Positions 8,869 through 16,527 of a stretch of 64,000 nt of DNA are shown here, piece after piece. The translations under genes were made by a program, and so were the position numbers. Position 1 is the stretch's first letter; each line of letters begins with the position of its first letter. The stretch comes from Arcanobacterium_A hippocoleae. Its GTDB lineage: Bacteria > Actinomycetota > Actinomycetes > Actinomycetales > Actinomycetaceae. The notes below the pieces were generated by a model that saw only the letters and a program-made list of their open reading frames with translations, searched no databases and was not told the DNA's origin. Location: the NCBI RefSeq assembly GCF_031456295.1, contig NZ_JAVDUJ010000001.1, positions 1,488,001 through 1,552,000 of the forward strand, written 5' to 3'.

Positions 8869-10206
8869 ATGGATTCTAGACTTGAAAAAATCTATGAAGA
8901 ATCGTTACGCCGAAATCCGACGCAACCAGAATTTCAACAAGCCGTTTGCGAAGTAATTGAATCAGTGGAGCCGTTGCTCCTTGCACGCAAAGATTATGCT
9001 GATGCGTCAATCCTTGCGCGGATCATTGAACCAGAACGCCAGCTGATGTTCCGTGTAGCCTGGCAAGACGATAACAATGAAGTGCGAGTAAATCGCGGAT
9101 ACCGGGTACAGTTTAACTCTGCACTCGGGCCTTATAAGGGTGGTTTGCGATTCCACCCTTCCGTTACACTATCGGTAATCAAATTCCTCGGATTCGAGCA
9201 GATTTTTAAGAACGCTTTGACGAACCAAGGTATCGGCGGCGGAAAAGGCGGATCAGATTTCGATCCTCACGGAAAGTCCGATAATGAGGTAATGCGTTTC
9301 TGCCAGGCTTTCATGATGGAACTTTCACGGCATATTGGCGCTGATTGTGATGTACCTGCGGGAGATATTGGCGTAGGCGGCCGTGAGATCGGCTATCTTT
9401 ACGGTCAATATAAGCGGCTCACGAATCGTAACGAAGCTGGAGTGCTGACTGGTAAAGGGCTTGGCTGGGGCGGATCGCTCGCACGTACAGAAGCTACCGG
9501 ATATGGGCTAGTGGCATTTGCGCAGGCGATGTTGGCTGAAAAGAGCGATTCCTTTGACGGCAAGACAGTGCTCGTATCAGGCTCTGGAAATGTGGCAATC
9601 TACGCAATCGAGCGCGCAATCAAGCTTGGTGCAAAGCCAGTTTCGATCTCTGATTCTTCGGGCGCAGTATATGATCCTGATGGGATTGATGTAGCGCTAT
9701 TGAAGCAAGTAAAAGAAGTCGAGCGTGGGCGAGTTTCTGATTACGCTGAGCGTCGGCCAAATGCACAATTTAGGAAGAATGAAAAAGTTTGGAGCATTCC
9801 TGGTGATATTGCACTGCCATGTGCGACACAAAATGAAGTAGACGCTGACGATGTACGCACGATGTATCACAACGGTGTAAAACTGATTGCGGAAGGCGCA
9901 AATATGCCGCTTACGCCAGGTGCAATTGAAATCGCACAGCAGTCAGGCATACTTTATGCGCCAGGGAAGGCAGCAAATGCCGGTGGCGTGGCCACATCTG
10001 CTTTGGAGATGCAACAAAACGCGATGTTGCAGCGCTGGGATTTTGATACCGTTGCAAATAAGCTTGATCAAATTATGCTCGATATTCACCACACTTGCCT
10101 CGAAACTGCCGCAGAAATAGGAAAGCCTGGTGATTATATGGTGGGTGCGAATGTAGCAGGCTTTAAGAAGGTTGCGGACGCCATGCTCGATCAAGGGATC
10201 ATTTAA
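8869..10206 (+). CDS. gdhA: NADP-specific glutamate dehydrogenase
   Basis: A 445-residue dehydrogenase interconverting 2-oxoglutarate plus ammonia and glutamate. It has the hexameric-type motif GPYKGGLRFHP (substrate Lys), then GGGKGGSDFDP containing the catalytic lysine near residue 125. DVPAGDIGVGGREIGYLYGQYK follows, and then a Rossmann motif VLVSGSGNVAIYA near residue 235. Length and motifs fit the bacterial NADP-dependent class, which usually works in ammonia assimilation. The ATG follows TTGGAGGTATCAA, a good ribosome site. No operon partner is seen. Confidence 0.95.
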   Translation: MDSRLEKIYEESLRRNPTQPEFQQAVCEVIESVEPLLLARKDYADASILARIIEPERQLMFRVAWQDDNNEVRVNRGYRVQFNSALGPYKGGLRFHPSVTLSVIKFLGFEQIFKNALTNQGIGGGKGGSDFDPHGKSDNEVMRFCQAFMMELSRHIGADCDVPAGDIGVGGREIGYLYGQYKRLTNRNEAGVLTGKGLGWGGSLARTEATGYGLVAFAQAMLAEKSDSFDGKTVLVSGSGNVAIYAIERAIKLGAKPVSISDSSGAVYDPDGIDVALLKQVKEVERGRVSDYAERRPNAQFRKNEKVWSIPGDIALPCATQNEVDADDVRTMYHNGVKLIAEGANMPLTPGAIEIAQQSGILYAPGKAANAGGVATSALEMQQNAMLQRWDFDTVANKLDQIMLDIHHTCLETAAEIGKPGDYMVGANVAGFKKVADAMLDQGII

Positions 10207-10274
10207 TTCAGCTCCCCTTTATCGCCCAGTATAACGCAAGTAGAAAGTGCCGCTTTGCTGAGGGTATCGATAGA

Positions 10275-10625
10275 ATGTCTGGTATGAAAAGACGGACAGA
10301 TATTGATGCAGGCAGAGCGGCGCTTTCGCGCTATCTGGAAGGCGAGCAGCTGACTACAAGCGAAATCCGGACTGCTGTACGGTATACGCTTGAAGAATTC
10401 GCCGCACGGCATCCTGGTGGTGCTGTAGAAATTAGAATTCCGTGGATCGGAGCCGTGCAAGCGATTGCGGGGCTTCAGCATCGGCGGGGTACTCCACCGA
10501 ACGTAGTCGAAATGGATGGAGAAACATGGCTTGAACTTGTCACAACGGGTCAAGCCGTCAATCCAGATAAAATCACTTATTCAGGTACGCGAGCGAATCT
10601 TTCACGCTATTTTCCAATGCTGTAA
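10275..10625 (+). CDS. Sterol carrier family protein (actinobacterial)
   Basis: A 116-residue soluble protein of the family annotated in actinobacteria as sterol carrier family protein. It shows the characteristic core VEIRIPWIGAVQAIAGLQHRRGTPPNVVEMD and a C-terminal Ser-Gly-x-Arg-Ala-x-Leu-Ser motif. Its biochemical role is unknown; in other actinobacteria it often lies by purine genes. Here it follows gdhA by about 70 bases and may be cotranscribed. The start could also be the internal ATG at residue 4. Confidence 0.75.
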   Translation: MSGMKRRTDIDAGRAALSRYLEGEQLTTSEIRTAVRYTLEEFAARHPGGAVEIRIPWIGAVQAIAGLQHRRGTPPNVVEMDGETWLELVTTGQAVNPDKITYSGTRANLSRYFPML

Positions 10626-10718
10626 CTTTTACCAAGCACAATTTTCAGAAAATAAATTTAACAACACTGAATCCGCAATACTCGAAAAGCCATGCAAGCG
10701 TGAGGGCAAAATACGAAA

Positions 10719-10768
10719 AGTGCTTTAACAGGTTGCTGTTTTATCCAAACACCACCTGTTAAAGCACT
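10719..10768. terminator. Bidirectional terminator hairpin
   Basis: A perfect 15-bp stem (10719-10733 and 10754-10768) with a 20-base loop, lying between convergent genes. Read on the minus strand it is followed by CTTTTCGTATTTTG, so it most clearly serves the DUF3073 gene. The plus-strand tail is weaker. Confidence 0.75.
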
Positions 10769-10794
10769 GATATTTATGGATTTGATTTTAATCG

Positions 10795-11058
10795 TCAATC
10801 GTCCCACGATTTGTACGAATCGGCGCCAAGATGATCGTTTTCTTCATCGTCGTCGATATCATACTTTGCCGCATACTCTGCGTATGCGTCGTAATCTTCA
10901 TCCGAATCGTACTGATCATACTTTTCGTAATCAGAGTATGAAGTGTTGCCGTGCCCCGTTAGCTCGCGTTCAAGTGCGGCGTAATCGGTATCTGGGCTAA
11001 AGTACTTCAAATCGCGTGCGACTTTGCGCTGTTTTGCTCGTTGACGGCCGCGCCCCAT
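10795..11058 (-). CDS. DUF3073 family acidic protein
   Basis: An 87-residue protein with the DUF3073 hallmark: a basic start MGRGRQRAKQRKVARDLKY, followed by a strongly acidic, Tyr/Asp-rich tail with several YD/DY/DED runs. The family is widespread in actinobacteria and of unknown function. An open frame extends 17 codons further upstream, but GGGGAGG lies 8 bases before the ATG at 11058 and the family starts with MGRGR, so I place the start there. Confidence 0.85.
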   Translation of the reverse strand: MGRGRQRAKQRKVARDLKYFSPDTDYAALERELTGHGNTSYSDYEKYDQYDSDEDYDAYAEYAAKYDIDDDEENDHLGADSYKSWDD

Positions 11059-11304
11059 TGGGTCGACCTCCCCTTGTATCTCGAATTGGGCTGAAAAATC
11101 AACCCACAACCATTAATTACTTCCGTGAGAATAGGATACCTTGAAATTCGTGCGCTTTCCAGATAGGGCCACACATGAATTTAGATCCATCTGCAAAAAC
11201 ACTTGCAAAATAGCCGTTTTACTGCGCTATTTTGAATCTCGTGGAATTGCCAAAATTTGTATTTTGCAGAGCAAGCCGTTGTATGCCAGATAAGAATCTA
11301 AATA

Positions 11305-11676
11305 CTATTTACCGAATTTACGCAATAAAACTAGCGAAATTACTGCCGCCACAGCAATCCCAATTTTTTTCAAAGCAGCTGGATCTCCGTTAATTACGTT
11401 ATTTCCGAACTCCTTCGTCTTTACACCAAGATGCGTTGCTGAATTTTTCGCTCCCGTTTTCAGATTCGCACCTAAAGCTTTTGGCGAAAGCCGTCCGGCA
11501 AGCTCATCTACAGTAGCTGTGAGCTCAAGGCGCAACCGCGCCAAATCAGCTTCAACTTCGGAAATGCTACGATCATCTTCGCTAGCCAGATCGTAATCTG
11601 CTGGACGCTTCATTTGTGCCGCCAGCCGTGCTTTTGCAATTTCTGCAGCTTCTTTTGCTTTAAGTTGCTCGTTCAC
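11305..11676 (-). CDS. DUF3618 domain-containing protein
   Basis: A 123-residue protein. After a basic, Ala-rich N-terminus comes the DUF3618 segment (about 33-70, DRSISEVEADLARLRLEL, then TVDELAGRLSP). A C-terminal hydrophobic helix (about 101-120) ends in RKFGK. The family is a small, single-pass envelope-associated protein of unknown function. It overlaps the upstream holin-like gene by four bases, so the two are translationally coupled and probably work together. Confidence 0.75.
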   Translation of the reverse strand: MNEQLKAKEAAEIAKARLAAQMKRPADYDLASEDDRSISEVEADLARLRLELTATVDELAGRLSPKALGANLKTGAKNSATHLGVKTKEFGNNVINGDPAALKKIGIAVAAVISLVLLRKFGK

Positions 11677-12110
11677 TTGCCAATTCCTTTCTTTACGGCC
11701 TGCAAATCTTTTTTGAAACCAGGTGCAGGACTAGGCTGATGTTTTGCGGAAGCCTGAAACATTGCCACGCCCACACCAATTAATATCGCCATAATCAGGA
11801 AAATAATCCCGGAAACAATCAAGAATGCTGCCCACAGCGGTACGATCAATGCGAATGCAAAAACGGCAGTGAGCAGTAGCCCGCCGAGAAGATAAAGCCC
11901 AAGCAAACCAGCAAGCGCAAAGAGCGCACCACCAATCCCGAGCTTAGCGACCTTCGCTTTACCTTGCATGGCAGCGAATTTAATCTCATTCCGGACAATT
12001 GCTGAAATCTGTGCGGTAATCTTTGCTACCAGCTCACCAATTGAAGTAGAGCTGGCACCAAGTTTCGATTCACTACCCTTTAATTCATTTAAGTGTTCAT
12101 ATGATGCCAT
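11673..12110 (-). CDS. Phage-holin-like membrane protein (holin-X / DUF1469 family)
   Basis: A 145-residue protein with a polar N-terminus (about 1-50, with the family-typical SIGELVAKITAQISAIVRNEIKFA amphipathic stretch) and two long hydrophobic segments near 60-80 and 85-118. It matches the actinobacterial putative holin superfamily, chromosomal proteins not linked to a prophage here. In actinobacteria it commonly precedes a DUF3618 gene, as here, with a four-base overlap. Function is unknown and probably concerns the envelope; lysis is not implied. Confidence 0.75.
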   Translation of the reverse strand: MASYEHLNELKGSESKLGASSTSIGELVAKITAQISAIVRNEIKFAAMQGKAKVAKLGIGGALFALAGLLGLYLLGGLLLTAVFAFALIVPLWAAFLIVSGIIFLIMAILIGVGVAMFQASAKHQPSPAPGFKKDLQAVKKGIGK

Positions 12111-12235
12111 CGGAAACTCCTTTGAAAGTCGATTAAAACCAACTCTACTGAGGATTTGAGTTGCCTTCTACCTGGATTCTACCGATATTTTGATTTTCGC
12201 ACTCAGAGATATTTATTAATATTCTTAACGCAAGC

Positions 12236-13924
12236 TCAGTATGTACTGCGGGAAGTGAATTTCCGCAAGGTTTTCCGCAAGAAATCAAGCATCTGATCAA
12301 TTTGAGAAATCCGGAACAGCTTCCCAAATGCGAAATAAAGTGCAGTGATGATAATGCTTGCACAAATAATTGTGAGCATGGCGATGAATATATTTGCTGA
12401 AATTACCGCAAAACCAATTTTATGCATCGTAAATAAACCCAGAGTCACGCATATTGCCGTCACCAACATGAGTGCCAGATGCGTACGAAGCATGTACCAA
12501 CCGCCGATATGCCCGATAAGTTTGCGTGAATACCACATCAATGCAAAGGCACTGAGACTATTTGTGAAGATGAAGAGTGCCTCACCAGCAAGCACAGTAT
12601 ATTGCGGCGGGAACAGACCACAGAGCAGAATCCCGCCAGCCACCGTAATTTGTGCCGGAAAAATCGCAAAAAAAGCAGCCCGAGTGGCATTGCATGCATA
12701 GCAGATATTTTTGAATACCAATATCAATCCGCCCGGAGTGACGGCCACCGAGCTGACCATGATCAACCATGCGAGTGAATTGATTTCACCGTTGCTCCCG
12801 CCAGGTACGAACACTCGCGCTATCGGATAGGCTAAAACAATCATCAGCGTGGTCGCAAGGAAAGAAAAACTGGCAAGCGTATTCGCCGTCCGCGCTGAGA
12901 TGGCACTTACTTGCCGGAATTTTTGCGCTGCCGCAGCACGGGAAACCTTCGTGAACGTAGCGGTTGTAATCGAAACTGCCACGAGTGAAATCGGTAGGTA
13001 ATATATCGAGTTAGTGACAGTGTGAGCGGCGTTTCCGGCAACAGTGTCGAGATCTAAGCCCAGCGCTTTGGCGCGCGGTAGCGTGCCAGCGAAAACGTTT
13101 GTTTGAATCATCGTGGGGATGATTCCCGCCAACGTGGTCAGAAGCACCCAGAAGGAAGTTTTCCCGACGTTGCCAAGTCCAGTACCGCGCCAATTAAAAT
13201 CAGGGCGGTAGCGGATCCCAGCCCAGCGCATTGGCAGGAAAAGAATCAAGGCTTGCATTGCTACGCCAAAAGTCGAAAAAATTGCCAGCGCTAGTGAACG
13301 TGAACCGGTCCATACTGCCACATCTTGCGTTTGCGGGAGTGTAGGGGAGCCAAATACGATCAAGATGATCAGAAATCCGATAATTGCCACCACATTATTC
13401 AGTACGGGAGCCCAAGTGTATGGGCCAAAGCTTTCGCGTGCATTCAGAATTTGCCCAAATACCGAATAAAGCCCGTAGAAAAATATTTGCGGCAAACACC
13501 AGTATGCGAAAATCACGGTGATTTGATACCACTGTTGATCCATTGTGGAAGCAAAAGCCGTCACGATAAAAGGTGCACACAATGTGATCACGAGGGTGAT
13601 CAGCCCCAGGGTTACGATTGAAAGCGTAATAAGCTTATTGATGAATTGGGAAGCATCTCCGCGCTCGCGCTGTGCAGCTTGCACGATCGCAGGTACAAGG
13701 ACGGCGTTGATCAGCCCGCCAGCGATAATGTTAAAGACGATATTCGGAAGCTGATTAGCGACATCGAATGAGCTTGCAATCGGAGAATTTAAGCCTACTA
13801 CGAGAGTGAGCAAAATCGGTGAGCGAATCATGCCGAGAATGCGTGAAACAAACGTGCCAAGGGCCATGATCAGCGATGATTTTGCCACTGAAGCCTTTTG
13901 CGGACTGTTTTTTTGGGGCGCCAT
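12236..13924 (-). CDS. murJ: MurJ/MviN-like lipid II flippase
   Basis: A 562-residue polytopic membrane protein of the MviN/MurJ (MOP) superfamily, which flips the peptidoglycan precursor lipid II to the outer face. The conserved N-terminal stretch SLIMALGTFVSRILGMIRSPIL, including the family Arg residues in helix 1, is followed by PNIVFNIIAGGLINAVLVP, a hallmark of MurJ. About fourteen hydrophobic helices can be counted. Unlike the mycobacterial homologue there is no C-terminal pseudokinase or long extracellular domain, so it is a short form. The downstream holin/DUF3618 pair is on the same strand 125 bases away. Confidence 0.85.
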   Translation of the reverse strand: MAPQKNSPQKASVAKSSLIMALGTFVSRILGMIRSPILLTLVVGLNSPIASSFDVANQLPNIVFNIIAGGLINAVLVPAIVQAAQRERGDASQFINKLITLSIVTLGLITLVITLCAPFIVTAFASTMDQQWYQITVIFAYWCLPQIFFYGLYSVFGQILNARESFGPYTWAPVLNNVVAIIGFLIILIVFGSPTLPQTQDVAVWTGSRSLALAIFSTFGVAMQALILFLPMRWAGIRYRPDFNWRGTGLGNVGKTSFWVLLTTLAGIIPTMIQTNVFAGTLPRAKALGLDLDTVAGNAAHTVTNSIYYLPISLVAVSITTATFTKVSRAAAAQKFRQVSAISARTANTLASFSFLATTLMIVLAYPIARVFVPGGSNGEINSLAWLIMVSSVAVTPGGLILVFKNICYACNATRAAFFAIFPAQITVAGGILLCGLFPPQYTVLAGEALFIFTNSLSAFALMWYSRKLIGHIGGWYMLRTHLALMLVTAICVTLGLFTMHKIGFAVISANIFIAMLTIICASIIITALYFAFGKLFRISQIDQMLDFLRKTLRKFTSRSTY

Positions 13925-14007
13925 ATGGTTTATTCTCGCTTTCGCGTCAAGGATTATTGCTCATTTTTGATAATCTCACACCTCAGTATTGAACATCTAC
14001 TCCCGCT

Positions 14008-14970
14008 GTGTGGCAAGCTAGAGAGGTGTTTTCACTATATTCAGTAACTGAAATTCCGCTGACCCGTCAAGTGAGCTTCGACCCGCAGGTGGTTGCGCAA
14101 GAAGCGAATGTGGATCGGGTAGGTGCGCTGACGGCATCACGCGTGTGGGATGTTAACGCACTGAGCGGTTTTCGCGGTGATTTGGAAAGTGATGCCGGAA
14201 ATCTACTTGGCGCGGAGCTCCGTCAGGCGATTGAGCGACGGATTTTTCTCTGGCTTGATTTGATTGATGTGCAGCAGTTTGCGAAGGCACAAGAATTTTT
14301 TGGTGCAGACGTAGTAGTGCGTGCTGGTGCGATATGCGCGCCTGAGCATGGCACGATCCGGCGTTATGGCGATGTGCGGGATGTAGTGCCAGTGGCTGTG
14401 AATCCGGCAAAGTTGTTGCGGCGGCTGGTGAATGGTACGCCGGAGGAGTTGGCGTGGGTGCGGAAGCATCTCGATGGGATCGATTCAAAAGCGATCTCAT
14501 CTGCGAACTTCAAAATTTTAATTGACGCACAGGTAAATATTATCGTCCGGTCGCTATTGCATCGGGCGATGTACTCGCCCACTTTTATTGCCTATGCGGT
14601 AGTGTTTATCTATTCTTCTTTGCGCGCATTGCCGGTCGTATTTGTGCCGCATTTTCAAGGGAATATTTGGGTGCTTTGGGGAATCGATGTGATCTCTGCA
14701 ATTCCGTACACGTGGGGGCTGATTGAGATTTTCCGTGGGCGTACCTGGTTGCGGCGAGTGGCTGGGCTAGTGGTAACGATCGTGACGTTTATGGCTCCGT
14801 ACATTTATTTTTGGATGCACGGACGGCATTATCCAGCATCAGTGAATTTGATCGTGGCAGGAATGATCCTGGGAGCGATTTTGATTGAGCTGTATCGTTG
14901 GCAACGCGATAAGGAAGTGCGCAAAGTGTTGGCAAAAGCCGTGTTGACGCATGAGGCACCGCAGGCTTGA
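14008..14970 (+). CDS. Unknown protein with four C-terminal transmembrane helices
   Basis: A 320-residue protein I do not recognise. Residues 1 to about 175 look soluble and mixed alpha/beta. Four hydrophobic segments follow near 190-212, 222-243, 255-275 and 283-303, with a basic C-terminal tail (RWQRDKEVRKVLAKA). The start is uncertain: GTG 14008 opens the frame, and GTG 14026 is an alternative; neither has a strong ribosome site. The frame is long, free of rare interruptions and has coding-like composition, and no antisense frame is better. It is divergent from murJ, with the two starts only 83 bases apart. Confidence 0.6.
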   Translation: MWQAREVFSLYSVTEIPLTRQVSFDPQVVAQEANVDRVGALTASRVWDVNALSGFRGDLESDAGNLLGAELRQAIERRIFLWLDLIDVQQFAKAQEFFGADVVVRAGAICAPEHGTIRRYGDVRDVVPVAVNPAKLLRRLVNGTPEELAWVRKHLDGIDSKAISSANFKILIDAQVNIIVRSLLHRAMYSPTFIAYAVVFIYSSLRALPVVFVPHFQGNIWVLWGIDVISAIPYTWGLIEIFRGRTWLRRVAGLVVTIVTFMAPYIYFWMHGRHYPASVNLIVAGMILGAILIELYRWQRDKEVRKVLAKAVLTHEAPQA

Positions 14971-15107
14971 ATACACTGCTGCGATTCTAATGTAAAATCG
15001 TGAAATGAGTGTGAGCGACGGCTGCTGCGGGAAGAGATCGCTCGATCATTGCGTGAAGTATTGATATTACAAGCGATTGCTGCTCGGCGGGCTATGGCGC
15101 ACAGCTA

Positions 15108-15851
15108 TTACTGTAATACATCTTTGTCTGGGCGATTCGCGATCGTGCGGATAATACCAGTTGCGAGGAACCAGCCGCCCGTGATCCAAAATGCGATGCT
15201 TGCGAAAATCGAGGTGTTTGGGAAAATCGTGATCATTACTCCGATTGAAATAATCCACCCGAACACAGCAGCAATATTGATTGCCATATATTTCTTTACA
15301 CGGAACGGATGCGTGTAGTAGGTAGGGACGAGAGTCAGGATTGCAAGCGCAATTACGACGATGATATTTGCGACTGCTCCGAGCTGCAGCACCCATAAAA
15401 TTGCTGCCACGATATTCCATGCTGCAGGAAATCCGACGAAGTAATAGTCGGTAGATTTCCAGTTTTTATTTGCATAGCAGAACATTGACGAAACCACGAT
15501 AGTGATCATCATGATCATTGCGAGCGGTTTTGAACCCATCGGTAAGGCGATATACATGAATACGGCTGGAATGAATGTCCAGGTAAGGTAATCGACGGCG
15601 ATGTCTACAATACTGCCGTCAAACCAGGGGATTACTTCTTGTACGCGTGCCTTGCGGGCAAAAGTGCCGTCCAGAGCGTCGATGATCATTGCAATACCGA
15701 GCCAAAGCCACATTGCCTTAAATTCGTGCGCGCTCATTGCGAGTACTGCGAGGCAAGCGAAGAACAGGCCAGAAAGGGTGAAGGCATGCACGCCCCATGC
15801 TTTGATTATTGCGGAGCTGGAATGTGGTGTCTTTGGAGTATTGATATTCAT
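15108..15851 (-). CDS. CDP-alcohol phosphatidyltransferase, phosphatidylcholine-synthase (Pcs)-like
   Basis: A 247-residue membrane enzyme with the CDP-alcohol phosphatidyltransferase motif. DALDGTFARK is followed, with the spacing typical of bacterial Pcs, by VIPWFDG, then VDIAVDYLTW. Both halves of the Asp motif are kept. Pcs makes phosphatidylcholine in one step from CDP-diacylglycerol and choline. Seven or eight hydrophobic helices are seen. I chose the ATG at 15851 because the length then fits Pcs; a GTG at 15908 would add 19 residues. Other alcohol acceptors (glycerol phosphate, inositol) are less likely from the motif spacing, but the substrate is inferred. Confidence 0.7.
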   Translation of the reverse strand: MNINTPKTPHSSSAIIKAWGVHAFTLSGLFFACLAVLAMSAHEFKAMWLWLGIAMIIDALDGTFARKARVQEVIPWFDGSIVDIAVDYLTWTFIPAVFMYIALPMGSKPLAMIMMITIVVSSMFCYANKNWKSTDYYFVGFPAAWNIVAAILWVLQLGAVANIIVVIALAILTLVPTYYTHPFRVKKYMAINIAAVFGWIISIGVMITIFPNTSIFASIAFWITGGWFLATGIIRTIANRPDKDVLQ

Positions 15852-16119
15852 AGTAGCTATAGTACGTGAGAAATTTTGGATCTTGGGTGGTCCGTAGTGT
15901 GAGAACACTAATTTTACGAGTTTTATTTTTGTTTATGTAGGTAACGTTTCAGTGTAGTGGGGTGTGGATGTGTGGGCGAGTGGCACGCACAGAGATTGTA
16001 AGTTTATATTTTCCTGAGCGAGGGGTAAAAATGTGATTTTGGATGACGATTTCCGTTATGCGCGAGAAAGTATTAAACTAAATAATCGACTGTTGGAATT
16101 AAAATTAATTCTCATCAGC

Positions 16120-16192
16120 GGGCCTCTAGCTCAATTGGCAGAGCTGCGGACTTTTAATCCGTAGGTTGTGGGTTCGAGTCCCACGGGGCCTA
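16120..16192 (+). tRNA. tRNA-Lys (anticodon TTT)
   Basis: A 73-base cloverleaf. The acceptor stem is GGGCCTC with GGGGCCT, including two G-U pairs, and the D-arm stem is GCTC/GAGC. The anticodon stem encloses the loop CTTTTAA, with anticodon TTT at 16153-16155. The T-arm is GTGGG TTCGAGT CCCAC, and the discriminator base is A. CCA is not encoded (the genome continues CTA). A terminator follows within ten bases. Confidence 0.96.
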
Positions 16193-16201
16193 CTATTTTA
16201 C

Positions 16202-16244
16202 ATCCCTGATATCGTCGTAATTTCGATATCAGGGATTTTTCTTT
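16202..16244 (+). terminator. Terminator after tRNA-Lys
   Basis: A 13-bp perfect stem (ATCCCTGATATCG and its complement), a short loop, and the tail TTTTTCTTTT. Confidence 0.92.
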
Positions 16245-16409
16245 TCCCGACCCTTATTTTGCCTTGTGTTATTGCTTTATCCCGCTTGTTTATTAGTGTT
16301 TGGCAATACGAGAGCCATTGGAAATTGTGCAGGGATAGGCATACTTTTATTGCAAATTTGGGTGAATGAAATTTACGAAACTCTGATTGCATATTCCGTC
16401 GCATATTTG

Positions 16410-16431
16410 GAACTTAGGGTATCCTAAGTTC
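16410..16431. promoter_or_regulatory. Palindrome upstream of the surface protease
   Basis: GAACTTAGG and its complement CCTAAGTTC flank a GTAT centre, about 100 bases before the protease start. It may be a regulator binding site or an RNA hairpin in the leader. The spacing of TTAGG and CCTAA does not fit the DtxR/IdeR iron box. Confidence 0.45.
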
Positions 16432-16527
16432 TGGCTTTTCTGGGACGGAATAGAGATATATGACGATGCGCCGACCAGTAAAAGCAAGGTATAAATATGC
16501 TCTTGTCATCGTCGATCAGGAGGTTTC

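Larger units (their letters stand above)
16193..16527. other. Region between tRNA-Lys and the surface protease
   Basis: This holds the tRNA terminator (16202-16244) and a 22-base palindrome (16410-16431), with no supported gene. The protease promoter should lie in the second half. Confidence 0.6.

Noticed and set aside
11673..12110. Holin-like gene as a sign of a prophage
   Set aside because: Only the chromosomal holin-X/DUF3618 pair is present, with no phage structural, integrase or lysis genes nearby.
16410..16431. DtxR/IdeR iron box upstream of the protease
   Set aside because: TTAGG and CCTAA are present, but separated by 4 rather than the 9 bases of the known 19-bp box.
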